Source: Psychrobacter glacincola
GTDB taxonomy: Bacteria; Pseudomonadota; Gammaproteobacteria; Pseudomonadales; Moraxellaceae
Length of the DNA: 64,000 bases
NCBI RefSeq assembly: GCF_904846075.1
Contig: NZ_CAJGZH010000001.1
Coordinates: forward strand, 62,001-126,000
Reading direction: 5' to 3'
The translations under genes were made by a program, and so were the position numbers. The notes beneath the pieces were generated by a model that was not told where the DNA came from, searched no databases, and saw nothing but the letters and a program-made list of their open reading frames with translations. Positions 54,770-62,311 of this stretch are shown piece after piece. Numbering within the stretch: the stretch's first letter is position 1; every line of letters begins with the position of its first letter.

Positions 54770-55849
54770 TCATACACCAGACTGCAACGTAATTATCCAA
54801 ATCTCTGAACGCGTACCCAGTCTAAATGGTACTGGACCGATACCATAACCAGAGGTCACCAAAAACTGCGTATCGGCTATTTTTTTGCTGCCATAGTTTA
54901 GTGGTTTCAACCAATCCATCAATAGCGTTAGTGGAAATATCTGCCCGCCATGGGTATGCCCAGACAGATGCAAATCGACTGGCAGGGCGCTGACCTCATC
55001 CATCGCGCTAGGACGATGCTCCAAAAATATCACTGGTTTTTCTGTCTCTACTTGCGTTAATAACTCATCTGCTGACAATCTGGTACGATCAATATCATCT
55101 GAGCGCCCCACCAGCCATACTGAATCATCTAATAGCACACTCTCATTATCAAGCGCTTTGATGCCCGCCTCTTCCACCGCCTGTGTGATCTGTTGGTCAT
55201 AACCGAAATAATCGTGATTGCCTAAAGTCGCATAGACGCCAAGCGGTGCCTTTAGCTTTGATAACTGCTCATGCATATTGGTATTATCGTAAGCAATGGT
55301 ATTGTCATTCATAATGTCACCAGCGATAACCACGACATCGGGATGTTGCGCATCGATAAGGCTTACCATTTTCTTTATCTGTCGATTGCCAAACCATCTA
55401 CCCAGATGCGTATCAGAGACAAGCGCAATATCCATTGGTTTATCCAGCGGCTTATTTATAGTGACTGTTAAACGGTGTACAACGGGCGAGTAAGCATTAA
55501 ATATAGCTAAGCCAACAATACTGACATAAATCACCATTGCAAACGCACGAATGGCTCTTGGTCGTGGCTTTTGTTTAAGAGTCAGAGCATAAACCCCTGC
55601 AAGTACAGCCGTTAGTAAAGCGGCATAAAGCATAAAACCTTGCAAAATACTAACGACCAGATAGACGTGAAAGCGCTCACCCCAAAACTCAGTTAGACCA
55701 TAAATGAGAGCCACATTATTAATAATAAAGACAACAGTTATCAGTGCAGCTTTTGCAGCAGTCGTTTTTGGCTTTACAAACCAGCAGAGAAGCACGCTGG
55801 TCATAACAGCTAGCAACTGAGTGAAAACAATGAAGAACCACATAATCAA
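54770..55849 (-). CDS. Membrane metallophosphoesterase, copy 2
   Basis: 359 residues. About four N-terminal helices followed by the same catalytic domain: SDTHLGRWFGNRQIKKM, IAGDIMNDNT, TLGNHDYFGYDQ and LHLSGHTHGGQIFPL, with FLVTSGYGIGPVPFRLGTRSEIWIITL at the end, nearly shared with copy 1. Probably the first gene of a two-gene unit arising by tandem duplication. Copy 1 has gained a longer membrane part. Confidence 0.88.
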   Translation of the reverse strand: MIMWFFIVFTQLLAVMTSVLLCWFVKPKTTAAKAALITVVFIINNVALIYGLTEFWGERFHVYLVVSILQGFMLYAALLTAVLAGVYALTLKQKPRPRAIRAFAMVIYVSIVGLAIFNAYSPVVHRLTVTINKPLDKPMDIALVSDTHLGRWFGNRQIKKMVSLIDAQHPDVVVIAGDIMNDNTIAYDNTNMHEQLSKLKAPLGVYATLGNHDYFGYDQQITQAVEEAGIKALDNESVLLDDSVWLVGRSDDIDRTRLSADELLTQVETEKPVIFLEHRPSAMDEVSALPVDLHLSGHTHGGQIFPLTLLMDWLKPLNYGSKKIADTQFLVTSGYGIGPVPFRLGTRSEIWIITLQSGV

Positions 55850-55991
55850 GTCTGCTTAGATAAAGATAAAGCTATCTTACGTGAAAAATTTGATGCTCTG
55901 GATATAGCCTCCTTTTTTCCACGAAAACTTCATATGTTTTACGCCCAAGGTGCTGTTGCCACAAAACCAAATAGTGGCCAGTAAAAACGCT

Positions 55992-56453
55992 TTAACGTTT
56001 ATCTGGTGCTATTTTACAGACGCCATTGTCACAAGCTTGCATCACCGTTTTGCCATAGAGCAACTTGGTCACCCAATTCGGAATTCTATAGCGATTGCGC
56101 GCGACATACGGATAAGCAAAGTCGCCAAGTTGTTTGACCACTGGCAAAAATAACAACGTTGACCATTTAACGCCGCCCGTTCTGTAGAGCAGTCGTACGG
56201 CATCCATGTGCGTATACCAATTGCTGTAGCTGTCTTGCACACACATATAAGTCATCGCATCCTTACGGCTGAATCCTGCGACTGCCAACTCATCAACCCC
56301 CTCGTCTACAGGAACTAAGTGTATCTTTTCCGGTTGACGTTTTTTCATATTATGCGCCTCGGTGCTGCATATCACGCACGCATCATCGTAGTACATGGTA
56401 ATGGACAAATTCGCTTGCTCTCTATAACTGTTGATATGATTTTGGATAATCAT
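55992..56453 (-). CDS. DCC-family thiol-disulfide protein (DUF393)
   Basis: 153 residues, ATG 56453 one base after the desaturase stop, with AAGGAG inside the end of that gene. The DCC signature is YYDDACVICSTEAHNM near the N-terminus (CxxC), with the conserved middle RKDAMTYMCVQDSYSNWYTHMDAVRLLY and C-terminal RNRYRIPNWVTKLLYG. Family members are predicted redox or thiol-disulfide proteins. Tight coupling to a fatty acid desaturase suggests a role in electron supply or maintenance of that enzyme (inference). Confidence 0.85.
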   Translation of the reverse strand: MIIQNHINSYREQANLSITMYYDDACVICSTEAHNMKKRQPEKIHLVPVDEGVDELAVAGFSRKDAMTYMCVQDSYSNWYTHMDAVRLLYRTGGVKWSTLLFLPVVKQLGDFAYPYVARNRYRIPNWVTKLLYGKTVMQACDNGVCKIAPDKR

Positions 56454-56454
56454 C

Positions 56455-57324
56455 TTACGACTCCTTTATGAGTGATACCTCAGTATCAAGACTATTAGAT
56501 TTTTCGTTCATGTTAACTACTGAATACTGATTGACTGAGGCTAAAAAGGGAATAACTGGCTGCTGCGTCCACTGCGGTGCAGCGGCATCTAAGCGCTTCG
56601 CCAGTATTGATAAGTGATTGGTCGGCACCGCTGGAAATAGATGATGCTCGATATGATAGAGCAAGTTAAAGGTCAATAGATTAATCAGTGGATGACGTTC
56701 ACTGCGGGCATATACCACATCATCACAGCCATGATGGACGCTCCATACGGCAAAGAACCCAACCATCGTGTTGGCCAATATCATCACTAATACGTGATAT
56801 ATCAAAACTGGGTGCATCGTAATAAAAGCGGTGGCAATCACTGCGAAAATGAGCAACATATCACAGGCAACCAGAATGCGATTGCGACGGCTACCATGCG
56901 TCAAGCCAAACCACTGAATCGCAATTGAAAAAATCCCGCCTCCTAATATCGCCTGATACCACAGCAGGCGAGCCCAATTACCTTCGACATCGCTGTCACC
57001 CAGCGGATCTCTATGATGGTTAAGATGAGTATGCCGAATGGCATGCGTGCTACAAAGCATGGTGATACTCAGCATAAATAGCATTAGCTCTGTGGCGACT
57101 TTACTCACCCCTAAAGTGCGGTGATAGCAATCATGCGCTTGCCTGAGTGCAGCAGTAAAAAAGAAAAAAGTCGCCACAAGTGCAAGTAACCACCACCCTT
57201 GCCACGCGCTCCACCATGACAATAATAAAAAAGGTAAAGATAAGAAAATATTATAAACAGTCTCGCCAAGACTAAGCTGTCGCAAATCTTGCCATTCAAT
57301 ACTGGCTAACGAAGGATGACGCAT
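56455..57324 (-). CDS. Membrane fatty acid desaturase, copy 1
   Basis: 289 residues, SD AAGGAG. Three histidine boxes for the di-iron site: HDCYH (about 64-68), HLNHH (about 99-103) and HIEHHLFP (about 222-229), plus the extra VHHGC block. Hydrophobic helices between them. Places a double bond in acyl chains of membrane lipids, important for fluidity in the cold. First gene of a unit with the DCC gene. A 20-bp regulatory palindrome lies 83 nt upstream at 57407-57426. Confidence 0.92.
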   Translation of the reverse strand: MRHPSLASIEWQDLRQLSLGETVYNIFLSLPFLLLSWWSAWQGWWLLALVATFFFFTAALRQAHDCYHRTLGVSKVATELMLFMLSITMLCSTHAIRHTHLNHHRDPLGDSDVEGNWARLLWYQAILGGGIFSIAIQWFGLTHGSRRNRILVACDMLLIFAVIATAFITMHPVLIYHVLVMILANTMVGFFAVWSVHHGCDDVVYARSERHPLINLLTFNLLYHIEHHLFPAVPTNHLSILAKRLDAAAPQWTQQPVIPFLASVNQYSVVNMNEKSNSLDTEVSLIKES

Positions 57325-57406
57325 GATGTTCTCCTTACTTAGTGATAAGCAGTAGCTATCTTGCTGGTGCGACCACTTAATTTAATCGGCTGTCTTAATT
57401 TACTTT

Positions 57407-57426
57407 ATTTCTGTCAATAGTGAAAT
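57407..57426 (-). promoter_or_regulatory. Operator of desaturase regulon, site 1
   Basis: ATTTCTGTCAATAGTGAAAT on the plus strand; identical to site 3 (61280) and a near match to site 2 (60640). Read on the coding strand it contains TTGACA, so the site sits over a -35 box. Upstream of desaturase copy 1. Confidence 0.75.
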
Positions 57427-57439
57427 ATATGGATAAATT

Positions 57440-57898
57440 TTATTTATGTTTAGGTAGTGCTATTAAACCTGTGATGATAGCGCTGACACCGCCATTACAG
57501 CAAAATAAAATATCACTTGTCATAGAAGAATTTACAGAGCCATCCCCTATCATGAACCACACTACGAATGAAAACGTGCTCATAAAACCTATTATAAATA
57601 AAGGAAAAACCTTCGCTACCGAATTAAAATATATTTTGAATTTAGAGACGATATAACCTGCCAATAATGCTGGTAGTAAACCTCCGAAAAAACCTGATAG
57701 GATAAATGCTGGGGCCACCTTGACGAAGAGTAGTGAATCTCGTAGTGGAATGCCAATATCTATCGACATTCCTATCGCTATATATAAAAAGAGAATTAAA
57801 CCTCCTACCACCCCGCCTAATAATCCATAAGTTCCTATTACTTTACCTTTAGGATAGTTGGGTACAGTAATTGTAGCGTTGATATCAACTTTACTCAT
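57440..57898 (-). CDS. Four-helix membrane protein, unknown, copy A
   Basis: 152 residues, four hydrophobic segments (GTYGLLGGVVGGLILFLYIAI; VAPAFILSGFFGGLLPALLAGYIV; VFPLFIIGFMSTFSFVVWFMIG; DILFCCNGGVSAIITGLIAL) and a terminal ALPKHK. It resembles the 174-residue protein at 58972-59496 in layout and in the ALPK ending, so the two are probably distant paralogues. Each lies next to a fatty acid desaturase. No named family recognised. Two identical 16-bp sites lie directly upstream. Confidence 0.7.
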   Translation of the reverse strand: MSKVDINATITVPNYPKGKVIGTYGLLGGVVGGLILFLYIAIGMSIDIGIPLRDSLLFVKVAPAFILSGFFGGLLPALLAGYIVSKFKIYFNSVAKVFPLFIIGFMSTFSFVVWFMIGDGSVNSSMTSDILFCCNGGVSAIITGLIALPKHK

Positions 57899-57914
57899 AA
57901 AAACCCCTCTTTAG

Positions 57915-57969
57915 GTTTCACATGAAACAAAGAATCCTATGATAAAAAATTACGTTTCACATGAAACAA
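57915..57969. promoter_or_regulatory. Two identical parS-like 16-bp sites
   Basis: GTTTCACATGAAACAA at 57915-57930 and 57954-57969, 39 bp apart, in the 84-nt gap upstream of the membrane-protein gene. The core differs by one base from the chromosomal parS consensus GTTTCACGTGAAAC. They may be operators for a local regulator or degenerate ParB sites. Confidence 0.6.
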
Positions 57970-57982
57970 CCTTCATAAGTAT

Positions 57983-58948
57983 CTATGACTTCTGCTCTCC
58001 TAAAGCTTGCTTCAGTGTTGGCTGTTTAAAATCATAACCTGCGTCCTGTAATGCTTGTGGTAATACTTTTTGACCATCTATCAATAGTGTCGACATCTCA
58101 CCAAACATCAGCTTGAGTAAAAAATTCGGTAAGGTAAAAAAGGTAGGACGATGCAGCCATGCTCCAAGCGTTTTGGTAAAAGTATGATTGGTCACTGGAT
58201 TAGGCGCAGTGAGGTTATATACCAGCACTGGCGTATCATTGATAGTTTCTAACGAGTGATCATCGGTAGTCTGAGTGTCCGCATAATTAGCAAGATGCTT
58301 TTCAATTATGAATATCACCGCCCCAACCCAGTCTTCACGACTGATCCAGCTCATGATTTGCTTGCCATCACCCAACTGTCCACCAACACCCATTTTAAAT
58401 GGGGTTAATAACTTACCGAGCATCCCGCCATCAGGATGGATAACCACACCCGTACGCACGATAGCCACAGGCACGCCATAGTCTGTTGCTGTCAAAGCTA
58501 GCTGCTCCCATTCATGACATAATTGATGGGCAAAATCAGTTTTGAAACCACTGCTTTCGGTAAGAGGTTTATCGCCTTGTGCGCCATACCAGCCAATCGC
58601 AGAGCCGCTGACCATTAGCTTGGGCTTAATACTGGTGCGCTTCATAAATGCCAATAAGGATTCGGTAGGCTTGATACGGCTGGCGAGCAACTGCTCTTTG
58701 CGCGCATCGCTCCAGCGCGAGTCAGCAATGCCTGCGCCTGCTAGATTTAAGATAACATCAAAGCTTTTATCCGAACTCGCTAGCTCATCGTAGGTCATCA
58801 TGCTGATCGCGTCAGGATGCGTTTGGCTGCTATCGCGTGTTAGCCATGTAATGTGTAAGTCCTTATCCTGCGTACGATAACGTTTGATAAGCTCGTCACT
58901 AAAAGCACTGCCTAAAAAGCCTGAGCCACCACTGATTAAAATATTCAT
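57983..58948 (-). CDS. TIGR01777-family NAD-dependent epimerase
   Basis: 321 residues. Extended-SDR fold of the YfcH/SulA-like TIGR01777 family: ILISGGSGFLGSAFSDEL nucleotide motif, NLAGAGIADSRWSDARKEQLLASRI, MVSGSAIGWYGAQGD (Tyr of the active site), GVVIHPDGGMLGKLLTPFKMGVGGQLGDGKQIMSWI and a C-terminal DUF1731 block (FTKTLGAWLHRPTFFTLPNFLLKLMFGEMSTLLIDGQKVLPQALQDAGY in pieces). Substrate unknown. Located inside the desaturase locus. Confidence 0.9.
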   Translation of the reverse strand: MNILISGGSGFLGSAFSDELIKRYRTQDKDLHITWLTRDSSQTHPDAISMMTYDELASSDKSFDVILNLAGAGIADSRWSDARKEQLLASRIKPTESLLAFMKRTSIKPKLMVSGSAIGWYGAQGDKPLTESSGFKTDFAHQLCHEWEQLALTATDYGVPVAIVRTGVVIHPDGGMLGKLLTPFKMGVGGQLGDGKQIMSWISREDWVGAVIFIIEKHLANYADTQTTDDHSLETINDTPVLVYNLTAPNPVTNHTFTKTLGAWLHRPTFFTLPNFLLKLMFGEMSTLLIDGQKVLPQALQDAGYDFKQPTLKQALGEQKS

Positions 58949-58971
58949 GTCCTACTCCCTATATTTTTCGC

Positions 58972-59496
58972 TTATCGTTTAGTAAAACTTAATCCGTTAT
59001 AGTTATCGTCTACTTTTTTAGTACTAAGATCAAAATGACTTTTACATACTTTTGGTAAAGCAATGCGGCTGGCAATCGCTGAATTGATTGCGCCAAACAA
59101 TCCTATACCAATCATAAAGGCCAGTAGCACGCCAACCTCTATCCATGAGTTGATGCCTAAATATAGGATGATTGCACCCATATAACCTGCTGACGTTATA
59201 AACCCCACTAAAAATGTCGTGCGTAGACTCTTATGATCACCGCGCCATATATTCTTATAAGCGACGATAACACCCGTTAATAAAGCAGGAATAAAACCAA
59301 GCAGACCAACATATAGCAATGGCTGATAACCAATCTGCGCAAAGTCCGCATTCCTAAAAACAAACAATAAACCCAGTTCTGAAATCAACCCACCAATCAT
59401 ACTACCAAGCCCTGCAAACAAAATAATCACTTGTAGATAAGGATACACACCTAACTCATTATTCGTTTTCATTCTATTTATCCCATTAACATTCAT
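58972..59496 (-). CDS. Four-helix membrane protein, unknown, copy B
   Basis: 174 residues (an ATG eight codons in, at 59472, has a better-placed GGGA). Four hydrophobic segments: LQVIILFAGLGSMIGGLISELGLLF; LLYVGLLGFIPALLTGVIVAY; FLVGFITSAGYMGAIILYLGI; VGVLLAFMIGIGLFGAINSAIAS, then RIALPK. Same topology and ending as copy A at 57440. Same strand as the desaturase upstream and the epimerase 23 nt downstream, so perhaps one transcript. Confidence 0.7.
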   Translation of the reverse strand: MNVNGINRMKTNNELGVYPYLQVIILFAGLGSMIGGLISELGLLFVFRNADFAQIGYQPLLYVGLLGFIPALLTGVIVAYKNIWRGDHKSLRTTFLVGFITSAGYMGAIILYLGINSWIEVGVLLAFMIGIGLFGAINSAIASRIALPKVCKSHFDLSTKKVDDNYNGLSFTKR

Positions 59497-59589
59497 CGTT
59501 AATTCAGTATAAATACGGCGTTGCCAAAGCCAATGAAATTCATGTGGATAATTGGTGGATAAGTATCTTGATTTTGTTTTGCCTACTGA

Positions 59590-60543
59590 TTAAGCAAAAC
59601 GCTTACGAATAGGACAGTCACTATCATTACTATTTTGAGATTTATTCTTTAATTGGTTCCAACGATGATTAATAAAATCTATGACGTTAACCATACTTGG
59701 CAATACATGTTCTTTGGTCAGATATGGCGTTGCTGCATCTAAACGCTTGGCAAGCGTCGGTAAATGATTGGATGGCACAGCAGGAAAGAGATGATGCTCT
59801 ACGTGATAAAGCAAATTAAAGGTCAGCAAGTTGACCAAAGGATTGCGCTCAGTTCGGGCGATTGTCTCATCACAATCATGATGCACGCCCCACACCGCAA
59901 TGATGCCAACACTGGCATTGGCCAACATCATGGTCAATATGTGATACATCAATACTTGCGCTAACATGGTCAGAGCAGGAACAGTTAAAGGAAATACGGT
60001 CAGTACGAAGGTAACCAAGACAACTAAACCAATCAAAGCAAACTCTAGCCACGCCAATTTTTGATTGCGACGGCTACTTAGACGCAGTCCTTGACGATAA
60101 ATATCGAGTCGATAAGTTATCCCGCCGAGCAGCGCTTGCCACCATGAGCCTTTTGCTAGACTGCCCTCAATGTCACTATCGCCCAATGGATTGCGGTGAT
60201 GTTCCATATGGGTGGCTCGAATGCTGTGCAAACTGGTCATTAGTAGTACGCTGAGCAACAGTAATATTCCAGTAGTCGTGCTTTTAGCTGTCCCTAAACT
60301 ATGATGATAACCATCATGGGCTTGGCGGAAAGCAGCAGCAAAAAATAAGTAAGAAGTCCCGCATGCTAAGACATACCATGAGTGGCTGGCGAACCACCAA
60401 GACAACAATAAAAACGGATAAGGCAAAATAACGTTGTAAGCGATTTGACCGCGCGTTAACTGGCGCAAGTCTTGCCACTCGACTGCAGCAACAGCCTTTT
60501 TAATGGCTGGCTTTTTATTAGCGTGTGTCTGATTGACTGTCAT
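59590..60543 (-). CDS. Membrane fatty acid desaturase, copy 2
   Basis: 317 residues from ATG 60543 (GGA eight bases upstream). The frame extends to 60669, but that part overlaps the promoter and operator. Histidine boxes HDGYHH, HMEHHRNP and HVEHHLFP and the HHDCDE block match copy 1, and WQDLRQL at the N-terminus is shared, so the two are paralogues. Copy 2 has a strong promoter (60622-60650) overlapped by a perfect 8-4-8 palindrome, indicating repression by the adjacent regulator. Products differ from copy 1 only by conjecture (position or chain length). Confidence 0.92.
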   Translation of the reverse strand: MTVNQTHANKKPAIKKAVAAVEWQDLRQLTRGQIAYNVILPYPFLLLSWWFASHSWYVLACGTSYLFFAAAFRQAHDGYHHSLGTAKSTTTGILLLLSVLLMTSLHSIRATHMEHHRNPLGDSDIEGSLAKGSWWQALLGGITYRLDIYRQGLRLSSRRNQKLAWLEFALIGLVVLVTFVLTVFPLTVPALTMLAQVLMYHILTMMLANASVGIIAVWGVHHDCDETIARTERNPLVNLLTFNLLYHVEHHLFPAVPSNHLPTLAKRLDAATPYLTKEHVLPSMVNVIDFINHRWNQLKNKSQNSNDSDCPIRKRFA

Positions 60544-60621
60544 TTTACACATCCATTTGTTATTACTATTTTTTGTTGCTGCTATTTTATAGAAACTTAT
60601 CTCACTTAAACTTAACTGGCT

Positions 60622-60650
60622 TTTATAGTTATTACATATATTTCTGTCAA
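60622..60650 (-). promoter_or_regulatory. Sigma-70 promoter of desaturase copy 2
   Basis: On the minus strand TTGACA (60645-60650), 17-bp spacer, TATAAA (60622-60627): near-consensus. The -35 lies inside the palindrome at 60640-60659. Confidence 0.8.
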
Positions 60651-60659
60651 AACAGAAAT
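60640..60659. promoter_or_regulatory. Operator of desaturase regulon, site 2
   Basis: ATTTCTGT-CAAA-ACAGAAAT, a perfect 8-bp inverted repeat with a 4-bp centre. It overlaps the -35 box of desaturase copy 2, the position expected for a repressor. It also lies just downstream of the regulator gene. Confidence 0.8.
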
Positions 60660-60695
60660 TGTATTGCAAATTTTTTATTTTAAATTACACAGCTA

Positions 60696-61214
60696 TTAAC
60701 GTAAAACCTTTTTAATACTAGCGCCTAGTTTTAGGACTTTTTTGAGGATGCTTGTGGGCAGTTTAAGCATCTCAGATGACCATGTGGTTAGGGTACTAAC
60801 GAATTCTTGGGTATCACGAATACGTGACTTTACCTCATTATTTTCATGTTCAAATTCAGGACTGTCCATCAATTCTTGTAAGAACTGTACTGTTGGCTCA
60901 AGCTCACGCTTTTGTCGTTCAACCACGATGATGCGTGCCAGCTCCCAAACGTCAGTATTGGTCGTGAAGTGATCGCGACGATCGCCTAATATGGAAACCT
61001 TTTGTACTAAGCCCCAATGCTGCAACTCTTTAATACTGTTTGAGACGTTAGAGCGAGCAACACCAAGTGTTTCGGTGATTTCTTCAGCATTTAATGGCTT
61101 ACCAATGATGAATAACAGCGCATGAATCTGTGACATGGTGCGATTAACACCCCACTGCGAGCCCATTTCACCCCAATGTAAGATAAATTTTTCGGTCACA
61201 GGATTTAGTTTCAT
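60696..61214 (-). CDS. GbsR/MarR-type transcriptional regulator
   Basis: 172 residues. The N-terminal region (FILHWGEMGSQWGVNRTMSQIHALLFIIGKPLNAEEITETLGVARSNVSNSIKEL, read in parts) is the GbsR-family winged helix; VARSNVSNSIKEL is the recognition helix and LGDRRDHFTTN the wing. The C-terminal half is helical and probably dimerises or binds ligand. Location beside desaturase copy 2, and the shared palindrome upstream of itself and both desaturases, argue that it is an autoregulated repressor of lipid desaturation. The effector (perhaps acyl-CoA or fatty acid) is unknown. Confidence 0.85.
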   Translation of the reverse strand: MKLNPVTEKFILHWGEMGSQWGVNRTMSQIHALLFIIGKPLNAEEITETLGVARSNVSNSIKELQHWGLVQKVSILGDRRDHFTTNTDVWELARIIVVERQKRELEPTVQFLQELMDSPEFEHENNEVKSRIRDTQEFVSTLTTWSSEMLKLPTSILKKVLKLGASIKKVLR

Positions 61215-61279
61215 GATTAATATGTACTCTACTTTATAAGTTTTGATTATTTTATCTACTTATCTTGCGCTATTCTTTT

Positions 61280-61299
61280 ATTTCTGTCAATAGTGAAAT
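61280..61299 (-). promoter_or_regulatory. Operator of desaturase regulon, site 3
   Basis: ATTTCTGTCAATAGTGAAAT, identical to site 1, 66 nt upstream of the regulator ATG. On the coding strand it contains TTGACA followed 17 bp later by CAAGAT, a plausible promoter. Confidence 0.75.
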
Positions 61300-61337
61300 C
61301 AATAAATGATACTCATCCCTTGGTTGACTGTCATGCG

Positions 61338-61967
61338 CTAACGAATAACCAAACCCGTGGTTGCGTCACGAATTTGGCTCGGTAAAGTATAGCCTAGAGT
61401 GTCAGCCTGCAAGTAGCTGATTTGCTCGCCAAAATATCCATAAGCATCAGTGAAAGTCATAGCAGGCGGTTGCCCTGATGGATTACAGCTTGTGGAAACC
61501 AATAGCCCAAATGGGTTTTGAACGTCGACCAGTTGTTGGCACAATTGACGAATCATAGGATGCGCAATAACTCTAACCGCCACTGTTTGATGCTGCCCTG
61601 TGATCCAAGGAGGGATAGTCGTTTCAAGTGTCTGAGGGATAGGCAGTAGCCATGTATGGGCTTGCTTACCTTGTAGTTCTATACTGTCAGTATCTGCCTG
61701 CCAACTCTTGATGATTTGTTGGCGCAGACCTTCTTCTAAAGGCTCTAGTAACGGCGTTAAACGCTCAGCGCTGTCAGTAATGACGATCATACCTTTGGCT
61801 TGTGGACGCTGTTTAATGGATAAAATACGTTGAACGGCTGCTTCGTCATAAGCGTCACAACCGATACCCCAAACGCTTTCGGTGGGATAAGCAAGTAGCT
61901 GTCCTTCTTTAAGCCATTTGGCAGCTTGAGTGACAGAATCAGTAATAAAAGATGTGGATTTTTCCAT
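61338..61967 (-). CDS. tsaC: Threonylcarbamoyl-AMP synthase
   Basis: 209 residues. YrdC/Sua5 domain: LLAYPTESVWGIGCDAYDEAAVQRILSIKQRP (KxR/STSE region) and FGLLVSTSCNPSGQPPAMTFTDA. TsaC makes threonylcarbamoyl-AMP for the t6A37 modification of tRNAs that read ANN codons. Short TsaC type without a Sua5 tail. It lies on the same strand as dprA, 344 nt downstream, with a MITE in between; tsaC and dprA neighbours are common in gammaproteobacteria. Confidence 0.94.
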   Translation of the reverse strand: MEKSTSFITDSVTQAAKWLKEGQLLAYPTESVWGIGCDAYDEAAVQRILSIKQRPQAKGMIVITDSAERLTPLLEPLEEGLRQQIIKSWQADTDSIELQGKQAHTWLLPIPQTLETTIPPWITGQHQTVAVRVIAHPMIRQLCQQLVDVQNPFGLLVSTSCNPSGQPPAMTFTDAYGYFGEQISYLQADTLGYTLPSQIRDATTGLVIR

Positions 61968-62072
61968 GGCTTAAAGGCTTCAAAAAGGTAGAAATTTAAG
62001 CACTCATCATAACATAAGACTAAGAAAAATTAGGGCAGCGAAGTTTAAAGCGACCTTATTAGCAGCTACCTA

Positions 62073-62242
62073 GGTCGTGTCATCAATTAGCACATTAGTG
62101 CGTTTAGTGGTCTTAAAGTGGCTAAATTTTGCTAAACATCGTCAGCAATTTTGTCAATATGTTCATATTAACGGCAATTGCTTCCTTGTTTATCTACAAT
62201 TTTTCTCATTTTAAGCCTCACAATCTAATTGATGACACGCCC
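62073..62242 (+). mobile_element. MITE-like element, copy 2
   Basis: 170 bp with terminal inverted repeats GGTCGTGTCATCAATTAG (left) and GGGCGTGTCATCAATTAG (right, complement), 17 of 18 identical, flanked by TA on each side. Same size, ends and core as the inverted copy at 40987-41155. Lies in the 344-nt spacer between dprA and tsaC, which otherwise holds nothing that I can support. Confidence 0.78.
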
Positions 62243-62311
62243 TAGATTGTACTGTCGTCAATCACTTGGCAGTAGATACGTAAAAAGCCTAAAGCGATAG
62301 AAAGTACGATT

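Noticed and set aside
60544..60669. Longer N-terminus of desaturase copy 2
   Set aside because: The stretch holds the promoter and the palindromic operator, and copy 1 has no such extension.
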